64,000 bases of DNA from Rhabditoides inermis (GCA_963966185.1 CAWZYM010000398.1:124001-188000); one strand, 5' to 3'. Shown: positions 22,994-35,442, counted from the stretch's first letter. Translations and numbers: made by a program. Notes: generated by a model from the letters alone, not told the origin.

Positions 22994-25339
22994 ATGAATG
23001 AGTCCGATTCGGTCGACTACTATCCACTGTACGATGCTATTGCGAGCATCGAATCGGTCCACTCCCAGCCCCTTCCACCAAACGTCTTCCGACTCGGATA
23101 CGTACACGCTGACTCGTATCCACAGATATACTTCAACAGGTAGTTTGAATGGAATCAATTGTGTACTTGTTCATTTAAGGTTCACGAAGAAAATTTGCGG
23201 ATACAACATTGAGCCGTGGAAAATACTTGCAAAACAACTAAATCTAGAGCTGCAGTTTGTGCCGTCTGATCGATATGGTATATTTGTAAGTAAATTATGA
23301 GGTGATTTTTTTTATTAGGAAACGCGGAACCAGTCAACGGATCATATGTTGGAGTTTTCAAACTACTACAAGACGGCGAAATAAATGCGACATTAATAGA
23401 CTATACTAGAACTGTTTCCCGCATTCAGTCATTCAAAAGCAGTCGCGCCTTTAGTTTTGGATGGGTTTGTGTTATCTCAATTATCGCGTAAAACTTTTAT
23501 TGCAGGAAGCATTATACACAAGGCAGAACTACAGATTTTTTGGAAATTTACAAAGCTATTTCGTATACGACTACATTTTTTGCACAGTTTTATCTGTTTC
23601 GATTGCTTTCATTTTACTGCTCGAATTTATTGACGTGTATTCAAAAGACGGCTCACGAAGATCAACTCGATTCTCACTCGTTCATGCGTGCAATGTCATA
23701 ACATCTCACTCGTTTCTTCAGACCAGGTATTATAACTTTGATTTATGAATAGTTTTAATACGTTTTCCCAGGAATATCAGTTCATTTCTTTACTTGTTTG
23801 CTGTGATAATAATATTTCTAAATTACAATTCTGCGTTTGCGGGGAATATGGCTGTTCGATCAGCTATTGATACACAGTGAGCAAATATAATTTGAATGTG
23901 TGAGTGAAACAATTTTAGCATGGATCAAGTAGTGAAAAGTTTGCAACGCGGAAAATCGGCAATTGTTGCAAGAGATCGCTCATTTTTATCAGAAGATGAG
24001 GTATGTTTTGAAAAGTGAATCTAATACTTGTTAATTTCAGTTAAATATTTTCTTTGGAAAGAAGACTCGCAACATTGCAATCGAACCGTTTCTTTCAGGA
24101 GCAATTGATAGGATATGTAATGGCGACGTGAGTCTATTTTTCATCATACTTTTTGAAAAATCATTCAGGTTGCCGAACTAAGCGAAATTGATGCAAGAAC
24201 AGCCGAAACCAAACAATATCACAAATGTTCTATCAGTAGGTGTGTAAGTGTACTATGATGACATCCATAAACATCATATTTCAGAGTAGCAGCAGCCAAG
24301 AGTCGAGACCTGTTGACAAAAACTACCATGAACACAAACTATGAGCGAGAACAGTCGTATTCATTCTTCTTTCAAAGGAAAACACCACATCACATTATCG
24401 ACAAACTAAATATTATCATACTAAAGCTGTTTGACGATGAAAAGGCAAGTTTTACGGCAAAAATAGCCAGACTCAAATATGTACGAGTGAGATGACATGA
24501 ACAAATTAATAAAGGCTGGGGGGCAAGCCCCCCAGACCCCCCTGTAGCAAACTGTATTTCTTTTTAAAGACTATTTGTTCCAATAGTCACTTTCCTAACA
24601 CGTGTTAGGAAAGTGACTATTGGAACAATATGATTTTTGAAAAAAAGATAGCAGTGAGTGTTTAATAATTCCATATCAAAAAAGTTCAATTTCCTAACCA
24701 ACACTCTTCACTCACTACTCACTACTCATTTTCTCTTTAAAAAAAAAACTAGGGTCAATATCCTAACCACAATCACTGCTCACTTTAAACAATCACTTCT
24801 ATCTTCTTTTTTTCAAAATCATATTGTTCCAATAGTCACTTTCCTAACACGTGTTAGGAAAGTGACTATTGGAACAATTAGTCTTTTAAAAAAGAAAGAA
24901 ATACTGTATACGTTACAGGGGGGTTTGGGGTGCTTGCCCCCGCCCCAGCATTATTAATTTGTCCATGTCACTTTACTCGTTCACTCACTCACTCACTTTT
25001 TCAACTATGCCTTTCGGCTGCTATTGCACCGCACGTTTTGTATCTAGTTCATATTGCCGATATCGCAATCACTTATTATTTAATGTTTTTAATGACAGTT
25101 TCAGATCAGCAACTACTACTGGCGTCGCTATTTGAACCGAAAGAGAGTGGCCGATCCAGAGTTTCCAAAACCACACTACGAACCAACGCCTTTCGAGAAT
25201 ATTCAAACACTCGGCATTGTAAGTCGTTTATATTCGATAAAATGACCAGCTTCACATTTAGATCTACATTTGCGGCATTTTTCTGTCGTTGATTGTCTTT
25301 ACAATCGAACTATTTGTGTACAAATGGATGCGAAAATAA
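22994..25339 (+). CDS. Divergent ionotropic-receptor-like channel (iGluR fold)
   Basis: About ten short exons encode a receptor of the ionotropic glutamate receptor fold. The S1 half of the ligand-binding domain includes FRLGYVHADSYPQIYF and CGYNIEPWKILAKQL. The first membrane helix is near DYIFCTVLSVSIAFILLLEF. A short pore loop follows, then M3 (FLYLFAVIIIFLNYN), whose end (YNSAFAGNMAV) is a weak form of the SYTANLAAF gate motif. The S2 half ends with ENIQTLGI, and the last exon gives M4 (IYICGIFLSLIVFTIEL) and a short basic tail. No amino-terminal LIVBP domain or signal peptide was found, so it resembles the IR-like worm subfamily rather than AMPA/NMDA types; a 5' exon may be missing. The ligand is unknown. 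The intron after YVR at 24492 holds a fold-back transposon. Confidence 0.75.
24483..24980. mobile_element. Fold-back MITE-like element with twin palindromes
   Basis: The two ends are long inverted repeats of about 150 bp: ACGAGT...TGACATG-ACAAATTAATAA...GCTGGGG on the left matches the reverse complement of the right end at about 24830-24980. Each arm contains the same perfect 54-bp palindrome centred on ACACGTGT (24575-24628 and 24824-24877). No coding sequence lies inside. It sits wholly in the last-but-one intron of the receptor gene, so it is removed by splicing if that intron is used. Confidence 0.85.
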
Positions 25340-25571
25340 ACATCTTTCATGTTTGCCCTGTTATTAATGTCATTTATTGTCGCTTCACTCATAAAAGGGT
25401 GTTCGCAGTAGACACTGCAATCAGCTATGCAGTCGTAGTGATTCACATGATTCACATCTGTTGTGTCCCCTGGAAGACTGTCCATCCCCCTATCTCATTC
25501 TCAATGCATGCCGTCTCCCGGCCATCTTCCATCTACCACTACCACTCGTCAGCCGAAAGCATATTTACGCC

Positions 25572-28500
25572 ATGTCATGGATTCAAAACCTCAAAAATTG
25601 GGAGCGGTTAAAGGTATGCAAATTTATTGGTGTTATTTTATGCATGTTTAGGAGTCGAGCGAGTACATGAAAAATGTGTACGGCGATCCGCTGGCGTATA
25701 TGAATGTGGAAGGCACAAAGTTTGTGACGGAAAGGGAGTACTTTGGCGATTTTGGCTATGGCGAATGCTTTAATTCTACTGACTCGGCTGTACAGGTGAG
25801 ATGAAAAAACATGTCTGTGTATTATCTTCAACTTTCCAGTGCGAAATTATCACTGGCGATTTCGACCCAAAACTGCTACCCTACGACAAGCGAATGGCGT
25901 GGCACTTCAAAGAGTTTTGCTACAAAACTTCTGCTCACGGAATTCCAATGATTGGACAGGCGCCCAATCGATACTACCGGTAATGCTGTTTAACTTGCCA
26001 GTTTTCATATTAAATATTACCTGTTTAGTGCGGTTTGGGTGATGCTGTTTCTCGGATGCATGTCCATGTTGTATACGAACGCGCAATCCGTCATCGACAA
26101 GTACAATCGAAACGAGAAGATTGTCGACATTCAGCTCAAGTTCGGTGAGTCGTGACAAAAAGTTTCCTAGAGCTGTTTTTAGACACTGCGCCGTTTCCGG
26201 CGGTGACACTGTGCAATCTCAACCCCTACAAAGCCAGTCTCGCAACGAGTGTCGATCTAGTCAAGAGAACAGTGAGACATCTCGCACTGTTTCTGAAACA
26301 TACATCACTTTCAGCTCTCCGCTTTTGACGGAGCCATGGACAAGGCCGGAAAGGACACAAAGGTAAGTATTGCTAACATCGTCTTAAAGATTTAGGATAT
26401 TCAAATTTTCTGCAGGATCACAGTGGCGAGGAGGAGGTGGCTCGGTTTCGACGCGACGCCAACAAGAACGTCAATCAGAACGCCTTCTTTGAGCCGGTAT
26501 GAAATAGGCTATCAACATGTCTATCCACATCTCAGGGCTACTCCAAGTGCAAGTGCGGCATGACATCCAGCGAAGAGGTGAGTGCGTGTTTTCGTGGCGG
26601 GACCAAGATGTTGTTTGAGGACGAAAACAACGACGAGTTTGACGATGACTATGACGACTACGAGGTGATGACAACGCAGCAGTCTCCCCACGGCGATAAT
26701 AAGGAGTGCATCGGAGACAGGTTTTTTTTTTCAATTTCAATATATGATATACCTTTCCGTTTCTACTTTGTGATTTCAGGTACAAAACAGAGGAGCCCGA
26801 GGGAGAGGACGACAAGTGCATATGCGCGTTCGATCGAAGCACCCACGACGCCTGGCCGTGCTATAGAATTGAGGTATCCCTCTTTTTATTCTCGTATCAC
26901 ATTATTTTAGAGCTGGAAGAACGACCAGTGCGACTCGTGCGACGACCACGCCTACTGCTCCAAGGGCAAGGTGAGTCAGGCGAATCGTGGCGGGAGCCAG
27001 GGTGGTTTCAGGGTGGCATTGACCACCAGGGAGACCACGCAGCACCTTGTCTATGCGGAGACGGATCCTTCTGTATCGCCTACGACGGAAAGGTGGACGA
27101 GGAAGTTGTGATTTTCGTAACTTGTTACTTGTATTTTTAGTCGGAGCATCTCAAGATTTGGGAGTACTTGGCGGGCGGTGAGCCAACGGAAGATCCCAAC
27201 TTCCTTGCGGCTATGGGATTTGACGTGAGACATATCGTACTCCTATTCTCCACTCTGTAATTCAGGGAATGACTGATGAAGTGGCTATCGTGACCAAAGC
27301 CAAGGAAAACATCATGTTCGCGATGGCAACATTGTCCATGGACGATCGACGAATGGTTTGTGCAACGTCTCCAAAAGTGTTTCAAAGTTATTTTCAGCTC
27401 TCGAACACGAAAGAGGAGCTCATTCAGAAATGCTCCTTCAACGGACAAGCGTGCAATATTGACCAGTAAGAGCGTTTAGCATTTCCCTACTAGAATACAA
27501 TTCAGGGACTTTTTGACGCACGTCGACCCAGTGTTCGGTTCATGCTTCACGTTCAACTACAATCGTACCGTCAACCTGACCAGTATTCGCGCGGGTGAGT
27601 CACACTGAGATTAAGGTACATATATGATACTATAAAACATTCAGGTCCGATGTACGGTCTTCGAATGTTGGTGTATGTGAACGCGAGCGACTACATGCCG
27701 ACGACCGAGGCGACGGGAGTGCGACTCACCATACACGACAAGGTATCGCATTGCACACGTGTGTGCGCGTCAGTCTGTCAACTTTGATACGGGGTGTCGC
27801 TTTTCCAGGAAGAGTACCCGTTTCCGGACACGTTCGGCTACTCGGCGCCCACTGGATACGTGTCGTCGTTTGGACTGCGACTGGTGAGAGGGAGAAAGGG
27901 GACAATGTACTCAGAAAGGGGACATTGTACTCAATGAAGTCACTGTGCAGCGTCGCATGACCCGTCTGCCCGCGCCCTACGGAGACTGTGTGCCGGACGG
28001 CAAGACTGCCGACTACGTTTACACTAACTACGAGTACTCTGTAGAAGTGAGGCATTGCACAATAATGTTAATCCTGCAGTGTTCAATGTCTGTTCAGGGC
28101 TGCTACCGCTCGTGCTTCCAGCAGCTGGTGTTGAAGTACTGCAAATGCGGCGATCCGCGATTTCCTGTGCCGGAGGGCATGAAACACTGCGAAGCGGCGG
28201 ATCCTGTCAAACGTCTGCAAACTCTTCACATTAAGATTTCAGTTGTTTCGTTATTTCAGGAAAGTGCCTCAACGATCGAATGAACGAGCTGGGCGGACTG
28301 CATGGATCCTTCCGATGCAGGAATGCAGTCACAGGGTTTTGCAGGATTATAACCTATTTTCAGGTGTCAGCAGCCGTGTTCGCAGTCCATGTACAGTGTC
28401 ACGTATTCGCCGGCCAAGTGGCCCTCGCAGTCCCTCCAGATCCAACTAGGAAGCTGCAACGGAACCAGCGCCGAGTGCAACAAACACTACAAGTATGTAG

Positions 28501-28947
28501 AAAGGAAATGCCATCAGAAAATAGTGCAATTTGCTACAGTAGCAAGGCTGTTTGTATATATCATTTTCATTGCCATCTTTCCAGAGAAAACGGCGCCATG
28601 GTGGAGGTGTTCTACGAGCAGCTCAACTTTGAGATGCTCACTGAATCCGAGGCGTATGGGGTGAGTTACCGGTTTCGAAAAAAAAAACTTCAATATGTCC
28701 AAAACGTGATTTCAGTTCGTCAACTTGCTTGCCGATTTTGGTGGACAGCTGGGATTGTGGTGAGTGATACTGTATACTTGATTAGTTTCACATTACACAT
28801 GATCTTTCCAGGTGTGGCATCTCGTTCCTCACGTGTTGCGAGTTCGTCTTCCTCTTCATGGAGACGACGTACATGTCTGCCGAGCACAACTACGCCATCT
28901 GGAAGCGCAAGCGGGAGGAGAAGAAGAAACAGCGACAACTGTACTGA
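25572..28947 (+). CDS. Degenerin/ENaC cation channel subunit (UNC-8/DEL-like)
   Basis: A multi-exon gene encodes an amiloride-sensitive-type sodium channel subunit. N-terminal to TM1 is the degenerin motif [13 protein letters not shown], followed by TM1 ([15 protein letters not shown]). The post-TM1 signature is [13 protein letters not shown]. The extracellular Cys-rich domain ends in [28 protein letters not shown] and SPAKWPS. Pre-TM2 is [20 protein letters not shown], with the G-x-S-type filter in CGIS and then TM2. An acidic insertion ([15 protein letters not shown]) sits in the finger region. The start ATG at 25572 gives [10 protein letters not shown]. Overall similarity is to C. elegans UNC-8/DEL-1, neuronal mechanosensory/degeneration channels. 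It starts 232 bases after the receptor gene on the same strand. One join near 28321-28363 needs a non-standard intron. Confidence 0.9.
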
Positions 28948-30371
28948 TCGTAAACTGTAAATATTTCACTTTCCCCACACACATTGTTTGATGAGTGGTC
29001 GGAGAAGCGGCGGTCCATTTTGTCTATTTTCCTGGCCACTGATCCGCCGGACAAACGCGTGGTCGTCGTTCCGCTGTTTGCACCTCGACTTATACTACTT
29101 GACGTAAGTGAGTTAATGGCTACTGTGGATGACTTTTAATGCTACTCCGGTCGTTTGATGGGTTCGCCGCAGTGGCAGCGGCACAAACAAGCGTACGGTA
29201 GTTAACTATGACGGAGTGTGTGTTGATTTACCGTTCGCTGGGAGTGCGGTTTGCGTTGATGGATGGAAGACGCCTGCGACCTTCCGGCCCGCTTAGCGAG
29301 TTTGCGCCACGGGGTTAATTCGTTTGATCATCGAGATTAACTCACATAAATCAAATCGAATCACACAGCGGCGGCACTGCACACAGTGCAGGTCGGCAGT
29401 GTCTAGCCGCCGCCGGCTGGCAAACTAACACCACTCGCTCACACTAACATTCAATCAGAACAGGTCCCATAATAGTGCGTGCGGAAGCGACCGCGGCTGC
29501 ACAGAGAGTGAGAGAGGAGAGAGATGTCGGTTGAATAGCATATACGCAGCAGCCGGGCGGCGGATCTATCGATCCGATATTCGCTAGCTCATCCGCGCGA
29601 AATACGACCCTGATCCGGCCGGTTGTTTACCTGTTCCGCAGCCGCCCAGTTTGTTTGTGTTGTTGTTTACGTGTGTGTTGTGCTGAGGCGGCAGGGTGAG
29701 GAGGCGGGTTGCTGATGCTGCCTCGTCTCCTCTCGTAGATCTGATCCTCTCCGCAAACAGTCGCCCTCCATTCATTCAACCCCACACACGCCCCGCTGTT
29801 ACATTGCCACCCGGGCTTTTGAAAAGAGACGGAAGGGGAAGGCCGCCCGCCTCTCTTTTTGTGTCATCGTGTGCTTCTCGGCAACCGTCTCTTTTGCCTC
29901 CTCCCTTCACGCGCCCGGTTCCCGGTTTCCACCCTCTCTCCTCGAAAGCAGCCACTCGCCGATTTACATTAATGTGTCTCTCCTCTCCTCTTCTCGTTTC
30001 TCTCTCTCTCTCTCCCTTGTATTTGGGACACCGCCCACATGAGTTACCCCCACTCGAGGAGCAGCAAGAGGGTACTACTCGAAACTTGTAGCGAGTAGTC
30101 TCTCTCCTCTCGCTCACTCTCACTTACCTGTCACTCTCGCTTACCGCTACCGCCGCTTGATTGGATGGAACGCATCGATTCCCTATACGCCTTCCCGGTT
30201 CAATCGCGCGCGCGTGTGTCTATTATGTTTACTGGCCAAAGTGAGTGCACATGCTAGGCGCGGTATCGCACTCACCACGCTCTCACACTCTGATACGATA
30301 AGAAGTTGCCCGATCAATCGTGTGTACATGCGTACATCGCCCTGCGGTGTGATGATCGGACGGACTGTCGT

Positions 30372-30423
<52 letters not shown>

Positions 30424-31556
30424 AAGAGAGAGCGAGTTTCATACTGGTTGCGGTCTAATCAGCTTACCCGTCCGTCGGGCTGCGGTGGCCGCCGCGTCGC
30501 CCGCAGATGGCGTCGTACAGTCGAACGTATTCCCATAGGTCACACTAGATCATTCCGTTTCCGGCCACATCGCTTTCTCTCTCTCTCTCCCACACTTATG
30601 AGTGTGTGTTTTTGTCGCGTGCGGGTCCGGTTGTAAGTGCTCTCTCTCTCTCTCTCTCTCTCACTCCAGATCATGTCCTAACAATATCGCCCCGCAGGCA
30701 TGTATCGATTGCGCGCACCCTACCTGTCTCGGTATACAAGGACGAGCTCACCTTGATCGGTTCGCGCACGTCTCTGCCGCTCCGGCGGGTGCACGCTCTC
30801 TCGCCGCTCTCTGCCGAGGTCACTCACTTTCCTTCGGGAGAAAGAGACGGGCGAGAGAGACACGCCCTAGAGGTGTTTGCTGTACATAGTCTTCCAGCCC
30901 CCTTCTTGTTTTCTCTCGTCCTCTATGTGTTTTTTCGCGCTCCCTCGCTTCTCGCGTTTTCTTCGCGCATTGCCTAATCTGTCGCGCGGTGAGTGATTGA
31001 CGAGAGAAAGTTTGGTGAGAGAGAGAGATCAAACTCGTAAATCGTCACATCATCATCGTTGCATTTTGCCCGAGTGCACTCGGATCGAGTGTCGCTTTTA
31101 TTGGGCGCGAGCCGATCGCACCTCTCCGTATTATTGCACTGTTTCACCATCCTGAACATCCATGATTCACCCCGCGTATTACAAATTCATTGCTGTGATC
31201 GAACGCTGCCCGCCCTTTATATGTGCATCGTCGTGGATGGTTTTTGCACGTGTGTGTGTGATCCGTCCTCTATTACAATATCCTTCTCTCCATTTTTTTC
31301 TCTCTCTACCACATTTGGCACCTGACGCGAGAGAGAACTGGCTAACCGCTTTTTCTCCACGCCATTTATCATTTTCTCACACTTGGTGCGCAGCCGATTT
31401 CTTTTCCGCTTCTCATTCGACTTCTTTCTCGCGGGTTGTAGTGTCATTCGCACGTTTCGAAAGATTTGCTCACTTATCGCGACTATGCATCACACACGCT
31501 TTTTCCGGACACCGCAGCAATAGCAGCGACTAATGCGCAGTCGTTCTTCCCACCCT

Positions 31557-31591
<35 letters not shown>

Positions 31592-31861
31592 CTCTCACTC
31601 TCTCGCATAACATGCACTGCACACGGTCTAGGAGCGGTGGTGGGGGATGATTCGATTGTAATACGCAATCGCACTGATTCACGCTCAGCGTTCTCTTGGA
31701 ACAGCCGCCACACTTCCTTCCTAGGGGGGTGGCTCGCGAAAAAAAAGCAAATAAGCAGTTGTAGTCGTCGCTGCGACGGCGGCGCTAAGCCTCTTTTTCG
31801 CGCTCGCCAGACCAGACATGTCTCCGCGATGCTCTTGTGATGTCTGGTTGTTGTGCCGATC
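28948..31861. other. Long intergenic region, no gene supported
   Basis: About 2.9 kb lies between the degenerin and the MAP kinase. Base composition is more GC-rich than in introns, with GA (about 30375-30430) and CT (about 30585, 30640, 31560-31590) microsatellites. Open frames here follow these repeats and carry no domain. It may hold upstream non-coding exons and regulatory sequence for the kinase. Confidence 0.5.
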
Positions 31862-34800
31862 ATGTATGCCATGCCTTCAGCGATGCGGTCGTCGTCGTCG
31901 TCAAAACCGGCGTTCAACCGCATTCTCGGCGACCTCGCCAAGCGACAACTACAGCTCGACTTCCAGTTCGGATCGGCCGCCGAACAGTATGAGGCAGAGA
32001 GGCACGTGATCTTTGGTGTAATGTTTTCTATTCCATTGTTTTTCAGGAACATTGGCGCGGGCGCATTCGGCATTGTCTGCGAGGCGGTCGAGACAACAAG
32101 CTGTGAAAAGGTCTCCTTTTTTATCATATCACCCCTTCTTTGTGCGACCTTCTTTTCGCACAAGTCACGGCGCGATATGTGGCCTGGTGTTGAATGGGCG
32201 CTGCTATGAGTGATCGATGTGATAGTACAAGTTCCAGCTGACCACTCATTGTGTTCCCCCTATGCTTATCAATGGCGGCGTCTTTGAGCTTACAGCTGTT
32301 TGTACAGCACTTTCGCCCCTCCGTTCTGTATTGCATAGGCGTATTTAAATTGACGGCGGCCGCGTATTTGGAGCAGCGATCTTATCGCTGTTGACCACAA
32401 TTCCTTTTGTATGAACTTGTCAATTGGGAGGATGGGAGAGTATGAGAGAGTGAATGGGCATCATAGTACAGTGGCGAGTACACAATTGCAACAAATCGAC
32501 AGCGGTGGTTTCGATCAAAAAGGTCATTGAACCATGCCGAGACCGAGAGTGAGTGAGGTAGCGATTTGCGAGAGAGAGAGAGAGAGAGAGAGTCGCGGTT
32601 GTAAACGCAAAAGATACTGTCTGCATAACTATGTCTGAACAAACGAGGACTGAAGTACTTTCAGGTAGCCATCAAGAAAATCGGACACGCTTCCGCCACA
32701 CCAACACTCGCGCGGAGAACCCTCCGAGAAATCCGAGTACTTCGGTAAGAATACTCTACTAACAACTCTTCGAGATCCTATTTCCTATCCAATCTAACAC
32801 ATTCAGGTACATCAAACACGAGAACATTGTCTCCCTGCGCGATATCTTCCGAACACCCGGTCCTTTGGGGATCAACGTATACCTGGGTGAGTGAAAGCTT
32901 TTTGCCCAGCTGTGTCCGTTTTTGTGTTGCGCGACCGTAGAGATAATTAGATCACGTGATTTTGCGGATCGGATTCAGTGTTCGTGTGATTCGATGGATA
33001 TCCAATCGTCACGAGATCTCACAGTTTTCGGCGGCAACAGAAGAAGAATGCGTGAATCATCCGCAGAAACCAGTAGTGATCGCCTGCGTCGAAGACAATA
33101 GTGACTCAAACAGTGCACACACCTGGACAGTTGGAAAAAGTAAATGGGGGGAAGAAAGACGAAACTAGCAGCTGGCGAAAAAAGAATAGTGCACAACACA
33201 CACATTGGTTTCGCTATTCTTTCGCGCGGCAAAAAAGTCATGGACCGATTTGATCACGGCAAGTTACTAGTTACCGCGATCAAAAAGTGGTCGGAGTACA
33301 ACGATAGAGTACTAATGCAAATGTCATTCTAGTGATCGGGCAAAAACAAAACAACCAATCGCTACAAATGAACACTTGTTCAATCTACTACATTAACTGA
33401 AAAATATCACATTACTAATGTTTCCAATAGGCCCCATTGAAAATATAGGTGACGTTCTCTAAGTGTAAGGACAGATGGAAAGTAATCTTTGTTGCAGTGA
33501 TGGATCTGATGGAGGGCAGTCTGCACCACGTGATCCACGGAGGCGAGCAACTCGACGACGACCTCGTCGCACACTTCACACACCAGCTACTCAGAGGACT
33601 GCGGGTACGGATTGTCTCCCTTTTCATTCTGCTCGTTCTTTTTATTTCGAGCAACTTCTCATTTTCTGGTGCTTCCTCACTCTTTCTCCCCTCACCTTCT
33701 CCATTGCAGTACCTCCACAAGGCCGGAATCGCGCACCGCGACCTCAAGCCCAGCAACCTGCTCGTCAACAGCGACTGCACACTCAGGTTCGTCTCTTTTC
33801 TCTATTTCATTCTACCAATTAAAAAAAAACTCGCAATCTTCAGAATCGCCGACTTTGGCATGGCGAAGCTGGCGCTGCGGAAAGAGATCGAGGAGGCGGA
33901 GGAGCACTGCTTCTACATGACACAGCACGTCGCCACGCTGCCGTACCGCGCGCCCGAGCTGCTCTTTGTGATGCCCGAGCACTCGACCGCCGTCGACATG
34001 TGGGCGGTGGGATGTATCCTCGCCGAGATGCTGATGAGGCGAGAGCTGTTCCCTGGACGGTCCGTCTCCGGTCAGATCAAGATCATCCTCGCCAACCTCG
34101 GAATGCCCAATGACGTGGTGAGTCTGGGAGGTCGGATATGGAGCTCGGATTGCTAGAGCTGCCGTCAATATAAAGAGAAACGAGCTAACGTGAGCTAGCT
34201 AACGTGAGGAAAAGACTGATTGTAATAGCAAAATGAACGATGCTTTTTAGATCATGGCGGAGATCCAGTGCGAGCGCACGCGGCGGCTGATTGAGAACTA
34301 CGGCGAGCACAACGTGCGGCCGTGGGCGGAGATCGTGGCGACCCGGGATAGGCCAGAGATCGGCGAGGACGTGCTCGACCTCATCGGACAGCTATGCGCC
34401 CTCGACGTCAACGAACGGTGAGTCAGAGAACAATACAAAACAGGGACTTGTATTAAAGTGACAATTTTATTGATCCGCAATCGGAAAAATTTTGAATTTC
34501 GAATTGGCGCGCTTCACAAATTCTGGCTATAACTATTCAACTCGAGGTTCGTATCCAATAGGGATATGTTTATCGGCTTCTACGGCTCAAGTTCTTGCTA
34601 TAAACTGAATTTCACCTCAAAATTTTACTTCAAAATTCCCGTCATTCAAGACGTTTTCGACACTCAACTGTGATGTAACCTCACTTTTTACCCACAAAGC
34701 ATTTAAAATCAACTATTTTTTCGGGCAAAAAATAGTTTAAAACCATGAAAAAAGTTTTAGTTTTCAGGCTTATTAGATGTTACTTGATGTTTCCTTTAAC

Positions 34801-35442
34801 TTTTCATCAGTGTAACATCATTTTTTTAGTGAAATGGTCACTTTAATCAGTCGCTTTTATAAACAAAATAGACTTTCTTAAATGATAATAGACAAGCAAA
34901 CGAGATCGCGGCTAGTCGTAAATTTCAGTGCGACCGTGCAAGACGCGATCTCGCACCCGTTCATGCGGCACTGGTTCGGCGAGTACGAAGCCGAAACAAG
35001 CTGTCCGTTCAAGGTACGTCTTCCTAGCTGTGATATTTGCTAAATTTATCACCGCGTAGGAAAGTTATTTGAAAAAGAAACAAAACAACAAAACAACAGA
35101 AGACACGATCAACGTGTGTGTTCAGGTGAAGATGGATATGGCAGCCGTGGAGTCGCTGTCGCACGCGCAGCTCACAGAGGCACTCGTCCGAGACGTCCGG
35201 CCCGCTGACCAGGGACGGTGAGGCGCACACCAACTGTATCAACTGAACGAACACTCTCTTCCAGCTACCCCGACGCGACCGGCTCCCGTTCGGGTGGATC
35301 GGACGGCGCCAAGCCTTCCACAGACTGCTCGAGCGAGGACGGCTCCTCCGCCTCCGACGCGAGTGAGAAGGAGGCGTTCGTGAACACGGACGCCGCCAGC
35401 GACGACGTCATCGGCTCGGATGACGTCGTCACGGCGCTGTGA
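31862..35442 (+). CDS. Atypical MAP kinase (ERK5-like) with TQH activation loop
   Basis: A Ser/Thr protein kinase of the MAPK group is spread over about nine exons. The P-loop is GAGAFGIV, the ATP lysine is in VAIKK, the catalytic loop is AHRDLKPSNLL, the metal site is IADFGMAK, and APELLF and DMWAVGCILAEML follow, so all catalytic residues are intact. The activation lip reads FYMTQHVATLPYRAPE: the normal TXY dual-phosphorylation motif is TQH. The catalytic domain is closest to ERK5/MAPK7 (DLMEGSLHHVIH, LRGLRYLHKAG). A short Ser-rich N terminus begins at the ATG at 31862. The C-terminal tail is about 90 residues of Ser/Asp/Glu-rich disordered sequence ending DDVVTAL, far shorter than the vertebrate ERK5 tail. 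The first intron must use a GC donor (AG|GCACGT at 32002). A MITE lies in a late intron. Confidence 0.9.
34452..34847. mobile_element. Candidate AT-rich MITE in kinase intron
   Basis: A 396-bp AT-rich block is bounded by inverted ATTAAAGTGAC (34452-34462) and GTCACTTTAAT (34837-34847), with partial match continuing inward. It contains a perfect hairpin (AACTATTTTTT / AAAAAATAGTT, about 34711-34738). No coding sequence was found. A clear target-site duplication was not seen. Confidence 0.5.

Noticed and set aside
31483..32163. 226-codon minus-strand open frame near the kinase start
   Set aside because: It runs through a CT microsatellite and is antisense to the first kinase exons.
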